From the NCBI GenBank assembly GCA_963969495.1, contig OZ018318.1, positions 96,377,413 to 96,441,412 on the forward strand: a DNA stretch of 64,000 nt, in the 5' to 3' direction. The notes beneath the pieces are model-generated. The model had not been told where the DNA came from and ran no database searches. It worked only from the letters and a program-made list of their open reading frames with translations. Numbering within the stretch: position 1 is the stretch's first letter; each line of letters begins with the position of its first letter. The position numbers and the translations under genes are program-made. Shown piece by piece: positions 49,554-59,659 of the stretch. This DNA is from Ceratothoa steindachneri (Eukaryota; Arthropoda; Malacostraca; Isopoda; Cymothoidae).

Positions 49554-50345
49554 TCTGCTGACCAAAAGTCGCCTGCTTTCACTTATTCTGATTTATGACC
49601 TTTCGACTTTCAAAACTTTCAGTAATTCAGAGACTAACCTTAGGAGGACTTTGACAATTATATCCTTCAAAAGAGAATGTAAAAAAAACATTAGGGTATC
49701 AAATTTCGCTATAATCAGCGAAGAGTTATGCTGTTATTGCTAAATTCAAAAGATTCTCAAGCTATGCTTAGGAGTACTTTGGCAATTATGTCTTTTGAAA
49801 GAAAATGTAAAACGACATAAGGGTTTCAAACTTTGTTAGAATCAGCCAAATAGTTATGATGTTATTGCCAAAACAAAATAATTCTCAGGCTAACCTTGAG
49901 AGAACTTTGGCAATTATATCATTCCAAACAGAATGTACAGCAAAATAAGCGTTTCACATTTCGAAAGAATGGGCCAAATCGTTAAAATGTTATTGCGAAA
50001 ACAAAAGTATTCCAGGCATTACCTTGGAGGGACCTTGTCACTTATACCATTTAAAAAGAATGTAAAACAACATAGCAGTTTAAAATTTCGTTAGAATTGC
50101 CCGAATAGTTATGATGTTATTGTAAAAACAATATAATTTCCTATCTAACCTTGGGACAACTTTAGCAATTATACTAGTTGGAAGAATATGCAAAACAGCA
50201 TATGTTTTCAAATTTTGTTGGAATCGGCAGAAAAGTTACAATGTTATTACAAAAACAAAAAAAGCCAAACGGGTACCGACCCACCACCGACTGACATAGT
50301 GAGATGTAGAGTCGCCCGCGACTAGACTCACACTTGACTAAAAAT
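49554..50345 (-). mobile_element. Unassigned element with 128-bp tandem core, copy 1
   Basis: About five degenerate tandem units with a spacing near 128 bp: the block CTAACCTT..AACTTTGGCAATTATAT recurs at about 49636, 49760, 49890, 50018 and 50146. The core is flanked by two unique ends. One is TCTGCTGACCAAAAGTCGCC (49554); the other is the palindrome AGTCGCCCGCGACT (50309-50322) followed by a CTAA near 50337-50340. Both ends recur, inverted, at 54276 and 55815. The unit length is not a multiple of 3 and stops occur, so it is not coding. The layout resembles non-autonomous Helitron-type elements with tandem cores, which is inference only. Confidence 0.7.
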
Positions 50346-50439
50346 TTTGAAAAGTAACAGTACACATTGTAATTGGTGGGTAAGATCGGGTTCTAAGGTA
50401 GGCTAAGCAAGTAACAAATGTTATTATTCTAAGAGTGCG

Positions 50440-51400
50440 ATTTAAATAGTAACTGTAGCTGCGAGACCAAGGAATATTCAAAACACAACGACAAAAATAG
50501 ATTTTTAATACACACTAAATAAAAGGTACACAATAAATAAGGATATATATAGGTACATGAATAAGATGGAATTAGGTTCTAAATACTAATTGGATAACCA
50601 AGGTTATTAACTGGTTATAATGAAAGATTTAGCGTAGTAAGCGATTTAGTTACTTTGAACCTCGACAGTAAAGCTGGGTGAATTTGAGGAGGGGGACCTT
50701 TGTTACTCAGGGGTGTAGCCGAGAACCCGAATAGGGTGGTGCTACTTTCTTCAAACTCGGATTTATCGAGATGCGGGCCTCTTGTCCTAAAGAGCTCAAC
50801 GAAAGAACTTCGAAGGAGGGGGGGGGGGTGACTTCTCCATACTCGGATGCCTCTTGTCCTCAAGAGAGGTCACCAGAAGAACTTCGGAGGGCGGCTTTTC
50901 CAATCCTTGATCCGAAGGCGGTTGAGAAAGGCTGACTTTGCCTCAAGAGACTCTTCTCCTAGACCCGAAGATACGAGTGTGATGTCCAGCTCTTCCATGG
51001 CCTGCAGCCGTCAATAAACACTTCTCGGGAGAGAGCGTCGTTGAAACGAACTCCTTTCAGGAAAGCGTCGTTTAATCGAATCTCAGGGTAATCCTTGGGA
51101 GGGTGAATATATATCCGGATTTCTCCAAAACAGAAAGAGAAGAGAGAGAGGCCTTCTCGAACCCTCATTATCGGCCGGGCTAACCGAGCGTGTCCTTACG
51201 GGAAAGTGTAAGAGGCCAGGATCAGCAGGTCAAAAGGAACGACCAGCGGCTGGAGCCATAAAAGTCGTTCGAGGCAAACCTACAAAATAGATAAGTAATC
51301 TCCCGCCCCAGGAAGGGGGGAAGATTAAACGGTGGGGAGGTAGCCTTCAAATTCAGCTTCATGCCTCAGTGAGAATTTCTCAGTGACCTGGTCGCATGTC
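50440..51400. other. GC-rich segment with G-run
   Basis: It begins AT-rich (AAAATAGATTTTTAATACAC near 50490) and becomes GC-rich from about 50640, with an 11-G run at 50818-50828. Words such as CCTCTTGTCCTNAAGAG and AGAACTTCGNAGG recur two or three times between 50770 and 50900. No coding sequence recognised. Confidence 0.35.
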
Positions 51401-52398
51401 CAAAAAGGGTGAAGTGGGAGGGGGGCGAGTAACAGCTCGCTTTCTCTCTTGTAGTAATACTACAATTTTAGTGGATCCCTTTACATGTATGTTTTCATTC
51501 ATTATACAATACACACAATGACACTGAAGATGCATGTCATTCACTTCTATATTAGTCCTCAGAAAAAAAACTTTTATCAAACTTATTCTTTTTTGCCTTT
51601 TTATTAGGTGCATATTCTAAGTAGCAAGAGAGCTGCCTGCATTTGATCCTTTACACATGCCAAAAATCACTACCTTCTCTAGGAAAGTTAACCTTGGGGA
51701 TATTTCTTAAATTCCACTATTCCCAATGTGATAAAGGAGGCCTCTTCCATGCTCCAAACGCCCACGGGTCTTTCTTCGCTAGCTGCCTAATGGCAACTAG
51801 TTATTCAAAGAATTGAAACAGCTACCATTTTTATTATGAGACCTCTCGCTAGCAGAGGGGAACCACGTTTGATTTCTGACGTCGAGTAAGGGTTGACTCT
51901 GGTTTAGCGCGGGCACAAAGCAAGCAGTGGCGTCACGATCTGGTCGTCCATTTTCCGATGCACTAAACTCATCTCCACGAGATTAGGAACCCAGCACGTA
52001 AATCACGTACTTAGCCAATCGCATCACCAACATCATCTCTTCGCCACCTTTAAAGGACAAATATATACCATTTCTTTCTTAGACATACAAGGAAGTCAAG
52101 CATCAATTTGCCCTGTGGGCGTACTCTTATCCATATACCTCTGACACAGAACAACAAAGGTTTCCATGTCTGGTGTTAACCATTATTCCCGACTCTTCTC
52201 TCTCTCAGAGGCGAGAAACAGCACTGTTACCTTCGGGCTTGCCAGCTTCTTTTCTTAAGCTTTCTTTATAGTATCTGGTTAGGGGTAAAATGGTTCACGA
52301 TGTGACCCAATGGTGCAAATAACTTGCTCGCACTATGAAAACGATTCTTTCTTGCTCAAACTTTCTTTCCCACCTGCCACAAACTTTCATATACCATC
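51401..52398. other. Unassigned
   Basis: Mixed sequence with no recognised domain or structural RNA. Confidence 0.45.
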
Positions 52399-52592
52399 TA
52401 GATCTTTGTCAGTAACTCCGAAATACAAGAAACAAAATATAGACCAGGAGCTTATTATATCTTATGAATCTGGAAACAATGAACAGCGCGGTAAGCTCTG
52501 GCACCCATCTCTCTTGTAATACAGTCAAAGGGGGACCAGAAACCAATCAGAAAAAGAAATTATTAGGAAGAAAACAAAAATATGGAAGCTTA
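52399..52592 (+). repeat. 194-bp near-identical inverted duplicate, copy 2
   Basis: Partner of 42382-42575. On this strand a polypyrimidine stretch and CTAG precede the repeat. The open frame SVTPKYKKQN..ESGNNEQR runs to a GTAAGC at about 52490. Whether this is a real exon cannot be told from the sequence alone. Confidence 0.92.
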
Positions 52593-54275
52593 TTCTTTGT
52601 AAGTGTTTTGTTGCTTTGCCCTGTTTACACATTTGTAAAACGTATGATACTCGTAAGTGAAACCTCACTAGCGAAAAGCTTTTAGACTTTCATTAAATAA
52701 AAGTTTTCATAATAATTGTTTTTAATTGATCTCATAACCAAATGCGTCAAATATAAAATGACTTAAGCAATTTATTATTTACCATTTACTATCACCGGTC
52801 CCAAAGAAAAAAAGTGAAGGTTCCTTTTTCTTCTCGAAGTTTTTAAGAGAGTTTTTATATCCATGCCTATGACTGGTCTAATTGCCTGTCTTAGTAAAGT
52901 AGGATTTTATGAGCAATATTATTTACATATCCTCAACAACAACAAAAGAACACAGGAATCATAAACGAATAATTGGCCTCTTCATAGAAAAGAGTGACCC
53001 TTAAATAGGTAGATTATTCTATTTCAATAGACACTGGTGGACTAATTTTATATGTAGGACTGGTAATAAAAACTCAAATATTTCTTAGTGTATATATTAA
53101 AACATTTTCTCGAAATAACAAGAAAGAACAAAAAGATCCATCCTCTCTTTCCATGCTTTTTCCACCCAGATGATAGGCAAAATATTAGCAAAATTCCTTA
53201 ACTAGCTAACGGATAGAACTATATATGTATTAGCAGGGCACAGAGTATTATGATAAAATTATTAATAACCCAGAACACTACACTACCCCCATTAAAATAT
53301 ATCCTTCATCAAATGTTCAGCTTGCCTCTTTCTTACCACCTAACTGTATTACGGCGCTAGAACGCCGAATATATATATATATATATAGGTAATATGTACA
53401 ACATTTTCTGAGCTTTCTCATAAATGGGAATCAGTAAACTATTCGTGTATCAATATGGCGGCAGTCGTTATGAAGGTGAATTTATTTGATAAGAGCGCTG
53501 AACAACTTTTGCCTAATTACGATTTAAAATCTTAAAAATTAATCTTTTTTTGCTCTAAATTGAACCTCAAATTTCCGTAAGAGGTTTAATGTCTTGGAAG
53601 GAAATATTAAATCAAGTGTAAATAATCCTTAATTAATAATTTAAGCGCAGATTAAACAGCATCCAAGTATCTAAGGATCGACTTATATTGTGAAATTTTA
53701 TATTATATATGTGCATTATTTACAAATCACTAAAATTTCCCAGCGTTTCGGCCTTTAGGAGACTGATTATCATCGAATCTAAAATAATTTCCAGTATAAT
53801 TTCCAAAAACACAGAAACCATGAGTCGAACAGTAGGTCCTTAAGAAATAGTTTTCGAAAGCATTCTTACATCTTTTCGATGCAAGAATGCCATAAATTTC
53901 CAAACGCAGAACATGAATTTTGCATATCCGATATTTAACTGCTGAGAACTTGACTAAAAAAGAATTCTAATTTAAAAAGAGTAAAATAATCTACTACTAC
54001 AATTGAATCATTTTAACTCGCGTGCTAATGGTGAACTGTCTAAGTAAATCACTTTCCAACATGGTAGGAAGTGACGATAATTCACATATACTAAAGTTGC
54101 TTTCATGGTTCAATAGATTATGAAATAAATCCTAATACTATTTGCCGTGCAACACCACTTCTATGAGGTTAACAGAAAATTACTTCTCACTATTTGATTC
54201 TAGAAACTAATTGTCTCTAACATGAAATTTATAATTCATTGACTTCGATAATAACTTCTATCCTTTGACCTATTC
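52593..54275. other. Unassigned AT-rich stretch
   Basis: A short (TA) run lies at 53369-53388. Nothing else recognised. Confidence 0.5.
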
Positions 54276-55815
54276 ATTTTTATTTGAGTGCAAGTCTGGT
54301 TGCGAGCGGCTTTACATCTCACTATGGGGGTCGGTCCCTGTTTTACTTTTAATGTTGTTTTTGTAATAAGATCATAACTACTCGGCCGATTCTAACGAAA
54401 TTTGAAACCCTTATGTTGTTAAACATTCACTTTCGAATACTATAATTGCCAAAGTCCGTAAAGTTTACCCAGGAATTATTTTGTTTTGGCAATAACATCA
54501 TAACTATTTGGCCGACTCTAACGAAATTTGAAACTCTTATGTTGTTTTACATTCTGAGTTGAATGATATAATTATTAAAGTCCTCCCAAGCTTAGCCCGG
54601 GAATTATTTTGTTTTGACCATAACATCTTAAGTATTCGGCCGATACTCTGCTGGACTAGACTAGGCTATAATATGCTATATCCTGCTAGGCAAGCCTAGA
54701 ATAGGCTAAACTATCCTAGACTATTTTAAGCTAGGATATACTATGCTAAGATCTAATGTCTAAGGGTAAGATATACTATGCTAATTTAAGCTACAAGAAA
54801 ACTTGAGAAAACTAGAAGGCTAGAGAAAAATAAGCTATCGTTGCCTAGGGCGTAATAGAATAGTATAGGCTATACTTGTCTAGGATATTAATGCCAGGAT
54901 AGGTTATACAATGCTAGGCTATGCTAGGCTATGCTAAGCTATGCTAAGCTATACTAGGCTAGAACGGGCTATACTATGTTATGTAGGCTAAAGTATAAAA
55001 GCTAAGGAGGGCTATGCTCTGCTATGGAAGGTAATACTATGTTAGGCTACGATAGGCAAACTAACAAAGGCTATAATAGGCTAAGCTATCCAAGGTTTTT
55101 TTAGTTTAGGGTATGTTGTACTATATTAGCTTAGGATATACTAGGCTAGGCTAGAATATGATATGCTTGGCTTTATTATGTTATATGTGGTTAGGCTAGG
55201 ATATTCTAAAACAATCTAACCTATATTACGCTAGGCTATCGAATGCAAGGATATATTGGCTACGCTATAGTAGCCTATTCTAGCTTAGCTATACTAGGCT
55301 AGACTACTCTAGGCGACGCTAGACTAGGCTCCAGCCTGCAATGCTAAGCCATACCTGGTTAGGTTAGGCTAGGCTATAGTAAGCTAGGATACACTAGACA
55401 ATGCTACGCTAGGCAAGGCTATACTAGGTTAGGCTAAGCTAGGCTATAATATGCTAGTATAATATGCTAGGTTAGACTAGTGTCTAATAAGGTAGGCTAG
55501 GCTATACTTGGATACGAAAGACTTTTCTAAACTAGGATATGATAGACTAGACTATACTAAGGTAAGGTAGGATAGAGTAGGCTATAGAGTGCTAGGTTAT
55601 ACTAACCTAGGCTGGGTTAGGACTGGCACAGCCAAGCTATTCTATTTTAGGCAAGGTTCTAACGAAATTTGAAATCCTTATGTTGTTTTACATTCTCTTT
55701 CAAATGATGGAATCGCCAATGTCTCCCAAAGTTATTCCGGAAATTATTGAAAGTTTTGAATGTTGTTAGGTCATAAATCGGATAAAGGATAGCACGCGAC
55801 TTTTTCCTCATCAGA
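54276..55815 (+). mobile_element. 128-bp-core element, copy 2, interrupted by an array
   Basis: Reverse-complement relative to copy 1. It begins with the CTCACTATG-bearing end, then about three units with AACATCATAACTATTTGGCC and CTAACGAAATTTGAAAC, is interrupted at 54645-55657, resumes at TCTAACGAAATTTGAAAT, and ends GGTCATAAATC..GCGACTTTTTCCTCATCAGA at 55815. Without the interruption its length is about 530 bp. Confidence 0.7.
54645..55657 (+). repeat. Degenerate CTAGG/GGCTA-type tandem array
   Basis: About 1 kb built from degenerate 5-base steps (GGCTA, TACTA, AAGCTA) with CTAGGCTA as the commonest word. Strong strand bias: GGCTA is frequent on plus, TAGCC rare. It sits between the two halves of one 128-bp unit (..CGGCCGAT | TCTAACGAAA..). 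Not coding. Confidence 0.88.
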
Positions 55816-56457
55816 ATTTGTTATTAGTATAGATAATAATAGATTTAAATACAAATATACTGTACACATATATGAACTTTCCTTGTTACTATTTAGCTGA
55901 CCAACCAATTTATTTTTCGCTTCATACTTTATTACAGATTTTAGTAAAAAGTGCTTGATAGGACCAACTATGAAAGTAAATAAGCTATTTGATAAAAGAA
56001 GAAACAAACCTTAAATAAAATCTTCTCTCAGCCCCAAAGAGCCAACTGCTGTAGATTAATCGTGGAATAGAAATGATAAGTTCATTTTTGTTAGGCATTC
56101 AACACAACTATATTAAGATCTCTTAGATAGGAAAAAAGGAAATCATTAATAAAAAATGAATTTCAGTCAAAAATGTTATAGAAAATATAATATTGAAACA
56201 AATATACCGGAATAAAAGAATAATTCAAGCTATTTAATGCATTGTTGTATACTTTTGACTAAAATTGAAATAAAAATAATTTAAGCGAAATCGCGAAATA
56301 TAAATTTGTATGTTACAATGAAAAAAGTAACGGCTTTTTTTAGGGGAACACTCCCATTCAAACACATTTTCGTTCAATTTTAGAAGTCGGACAAAAATAT
56401 AAAATAATAAATGTCGGCTTTGTATAAGATATAGGTTGATCCTAAATGCGTTAGAAA

Positions 56458-56460
<3 letters not shown>
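55816..56460. other. Unassigned AT-rich stretch
   Basis: Nothing recognised. Confidence 0.5.

Positions 56461-56509
<49 letters not shown>
56461..56509. repeat. (TA)n microsatellite
   Basis: A TA tract of about 48 bp. Confidence 0.96.
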
Positions 56510-56512
<3 letters not shown>

Positions 56513-56596
56513 GCTACACGATAAATTTATGCACTCCCTTTATATTTGAATGTGAAACTACTTTGAAACTTGAATTGCACAAAGAATTTATATTGA

Positions 56597-56597
<1 letters not shown>

Positions 56598-56671
<74 letters not shown>
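56598..56671. repeat. (TA)n microsatellite
   Basis: A TA tract of about 73 bp. The gypsy fragment begins within about 30 bp of its right end. Confidence 0.97.
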
Positions 56672-56674
<3 letters not shown>

Positions 56675-56699
56675 GTCAGAGAGAGGTTACTCCCCCATC

Positions 56700-57708
56700 A
56701 TAGAACTTAACGTCTATCGGTGGCGCCTCAGAAAGATATACCTGCACACCCAGACGCCCCTAAGGGAACAGCAAGAATTTTGGTCACATTTTAACAAATG
56801 CCCATGACAGCTTACTCTTATGCCATTTTAGCCATACAGATACCACCCAGAAGATCTCCAAATATTTTTATTGGCCAGGCGCCCATGAAAAAAGCGTTCG
56901 CTACCGCATTTCTTGCGACATCTGCCAAAGGACTGCCGCCAAAGGACGTGTTAAGCCCGCTCCGTTGCAGAGAGGACCCCTAAACTCAGAGCCATTTTCC
57001 CGTGTCGCAATTGATCTCAGCAGTCCGATACACACCCTCCTCGAGTGAGGGTCACATTCTCGTGAAAAACTTATTGCATTTTGCTACCCAGTTCCCCGAG
57101 GCCGTGCGGTTGAATAATAAAGGCAGCATGCTTTGCGCAGGAGCACTAATCTCCATCTTCTCCCTCATTGGATTACCAAAGGAAATCCTGTCTGATTGTG
57201 GCCGAGAATTCACGACACAACTGATAGAGTACTTCGGAAAGCTCCTTATGATAAACCCCTTCACCACTCTTTTCACCCAGCTGGTAACGGGATGTGTGAG
57301 ATGCTCAATGGCTCCTTCAAATCTATCATCAAGAAACTCTGCGCCCTGACAACCCCGAGAATGGCACCGTTTCTTGCCGAAGCCTATTTCGCATACCGGG
57401 AAATTCCCAATTCCACCTCAGCTTTTGCCCCACTTGAGCTTCTGTATGGACGTAATGTTAGAAGGCCTCTCAGCATGCTAAAAGAGCTCTTCACCAATTT
57501 GAAATTGGACGATGCCATTCAATCCTCCTACGCTTACCTCCTAGGCCTGATGGAGAGGTTAGGAAAGTGCGCAGACATCGCGCATAAGAACGCCGAGACA
57601 AACTTGCGTAAGTGGAGAACCTACTTCGACTGTAAGTCCTATGAAAGAAAATTTAAACCCGGTGATGAAGTCCTTTATTACCATCCACGGAGAACAACAA
57701 ACATTTGA
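56700..57708 (+). pseudogene. Ty3/gypsy-type retrotransposon integrase
   Basis: Integrase inserts retrotransposon DNA into the genome. The N-terminal zinc-binding part lies in one frame (LCHFSHTDTTQKISKYFYWP and CDICQRTAAKGRVKP; HHCC pattern). The core follows with RVAIDLSSPI (first Asp), ILVKNLLHFATQFPEAV, LIGLPKEILSDCGREFTTQL (second Asp) and, after a frameshift near 57250, HPAGNGMCEMLNGSFKSI (third residue, Glu). The rest (57300-57708) is open through YGRNVRRPLSM. Two or more frameshifts inactivate it. The left end stops at a (TA)n tract, so gag, protease and the 5' terminal repeat are missing. Confidence 0.88.
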
Positions 57709-58394
57709 GCCAATGGAAGGGCCCTTTTCCAATGATCGAGAGAAGGGGCTCCATCGACTACTTGATCCAAACCCCGTCTGGCTCTAAGCTATTCTACGTG
57801 ATCATTCTTAAAATGTACCATCGACGCGCTTGTGTCAATCAACTTGAATTTCTGGAGGAAAAATCCGCCTTGGAGACCAGTTACCCGATTGAAACCTTGG
57901 TGGTGGTACAAGACGCCTGCTTGGAGCAAGACACGGAATATCTACTTCGCGTCTTCCCAGATACCTTCTACTCCCAAACGACCGAGTTTAGTATAAACCC
58001 TCAGCTTCCGATCCGCCAGAAGACCCAGTTTTAAGCGCTACTCACCCAATTCACTGATGTAATCACGGATACCTCTTGTTGTGCTGCCCAGTTCGAGCAC
58101 AATATTCGGCTCACCACTTACGACCCTGCCCATTCGAAACCATACCGCCTCCACATTCACTCAAGTAAAGCGTTCAATGAGGAGGTAGACAAGCTATTGA
58201 AGATGAGTATTCCGATTACCCTCATCGATCAGAATTTGCACATGTTGGAGACTGACCATAAACCCCTCTCTTACATACGGAACGTTAAGACCAATGATGG
58301 TTGCCACATGAGGTGGAGCCTCTCTATCCAAGAATCCCAATTTAAAGTTGAATACATTAAGGGGTCCGAAAATTGCCTTGCGGCCAGCTTATGA
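57705..58394 (+). pseudogene. Integrase GPY/F end, RT N-terminus and RNase H of the same gypsy element
   Basis: One frame, broken by a single stop at 58032, runs through three domain parts. WKGPFPMIERRGSIDYLI is the GPY/F module that ends many integrases. ALLTQFTDVITDT, EHNIRLTTYDPAHSKPYRL and FNEEVDKLLKM are the extreme N-terminus of gypsy RT. LETDHKPLSYIRNVKT, MRWSLSIQES and VEYIKGSENCLA are the end of RNase H. The RT catalytic core and most of RNase H are deleted between about 58205 and 58230. The order integrase then RT then RNase H is the reverse of ordinary gypsy elements and matches the Gmr1-type order. Confidence 0.82.
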
Positions 58395-58440
58395 AGAAAT
58401 CCCATTGATTTGTCTCTGGAGTAATTTCCCATTAATTTAT

Positions 58441-58731
58441 TGTAACGTTAAATGGTTTATTTTTGTATATGTTCCTGAATAATGATTGCAGTTTTGTGTG
58501 ATGTCTTATGAGAATATGTGCCATTATTTTTTAATATTATTGTGTATATATTTTTGATGAGTTACCCTATTTGCATGTACCTTTTTTGTATTGTGGGACT
58601 TTTTTTTAATATCCTTAGATGTAATCCCCTGGTTATCGAGACTATATTGACCCCGACTATTGATAACTATACCTGTCTGTTTTATTGTATTATTTCTATT
58701 ATTATTATTATTATTTACTCGATGTTTTTCA
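58441..58731 (+). repeat. Possible 3' long terminal repeat of the gypsy element
   Basis: 291 bp beginning TGTAACG and ending TTTTTCA, placed just after the RNase H end and just before the Penelope-like sequence. A polypurine tract before it is not evident and no second copy is in the window, so this is a weak call. An (ATT)n run lies inside at about 58694-58715. Confidence 0.3.
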
Positions 58732-58734
58732 GGA

Positions 58735-59659
58735 AACAATTCAAAGTGTACAATCCCTCACTATCGTACATGTATGGTTTTCCGAAAACACACAAAGATT
58801 GTACTCCGCTAAGGCCGATAATTTCTAGTGTAGGGTCTCATGCGTACAAACTCTCTCAATGGCTAGCGAAAATCCTATCTAAATTAATTGGTAGCATTTA
58901 TGATGCTCACATTATCCATTCTGGTGAATTTGTGAATAAAACTAAAGAGGTTGACCTATCGGATAAGCAGTTGTTAAGCCTTGATGCCAATAGCTTTTTC
59001 ACACAACTTCCCGTTGATCAAGTTCTGGATATAATTATAAAAACCCTGCCTTTGTCTTACCTAACATTAGCCCTACCGCGTAATAAAATTATAAAGTTAG
59101 TTCGTTTCTGTGTGACGAACAATGTTTTTAGAGCTGAAGATTGGTTTACAGGCAGAAATATGGCATGAGTATAGGTAATCCCCTTTCCCCGAAATTTTGC
59201 AATCTGTTTATTGCGGATTTTGAACACCACCTCCTTCCCCCTTCCATTTTACCTAATCCCATAACGTTGTTCCGCTAGGTAGACGATATATGAGCCACTT
59301 GGCATATCAATAATAACATATTTGAATCTTTCATTGAAAAATTGAAGAAGATCCACCCAACTATTACATTTAAAGTAGAATGGGAATTGAACAACTCATT
59401 GCCATTTCTGGATGTAAAAATATTTAAAATAAACGACAAAAAGTATTGTTCCGTCTACCGGAAAATTACTGATTCTAATGCCTATATTCATTATTTCTTC
59501 TGTAACGATGTATCCATTAAAAGGTCTGTAGTTTCTTTCATGTTCCTGAGAGCATATCTCAATTGTGATCCTTGTTCCTTGCAAGGCGAAATTAATATAA
59601 TATGTCGTAGAATGCCACCACTTTTTGTTCTAAGAGTGCTAAGAGGGCTAATATATTGA
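58735..59659 (+). pseudogene. Penelope-like element reverse transcriptase
   Basis: Characteristic blocks of Penelope-like RT: YGFPKTHKD, LRPIISSVGSHAYKLSQWL, LSLDANSFFTQLPV (motif A Asp) and MSIGNPLSPKFCNLFIADFE (second frame). The active-site motif is VDDI near 59283, with the preceding Tyr changed to a TAG stop. ELNNSLPFLDVKIF, YRKITDSNAYIHY and SLQGEINII follow. The 5' part is missing; sequence homology begins at KQFKVYNPSLSY (58735). Frameshifts lie near 59160 and a stop near 59300. The endonuclease part is found 1.6 kb downstream. Confidence 0.9.

Noticed and set aside
49600..50250. 128-bp tandem repeats as a CRISPR array
   Set aside because: Units are contiguous, degenerate and far longer than CRISPR repeats, with no spacers; the host is a eukaryote.
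54645..55657. CTAGG array as an internal telomere (arthropod TTAGG or nematode TTAGGC)
   Set aside because: The units are GGCTA/TACTA mixtures, TTAGG itself is rare, and the array interrupts another repeat. The telomere reading is not supported.
58518..58740. Hydrophobic N-terminal extension (membrane-like) in the frame of the Penelope-like RT
   Set aside because: It is T-rich non-coding DNA that happens to be open; RT homology begins only at 58735.
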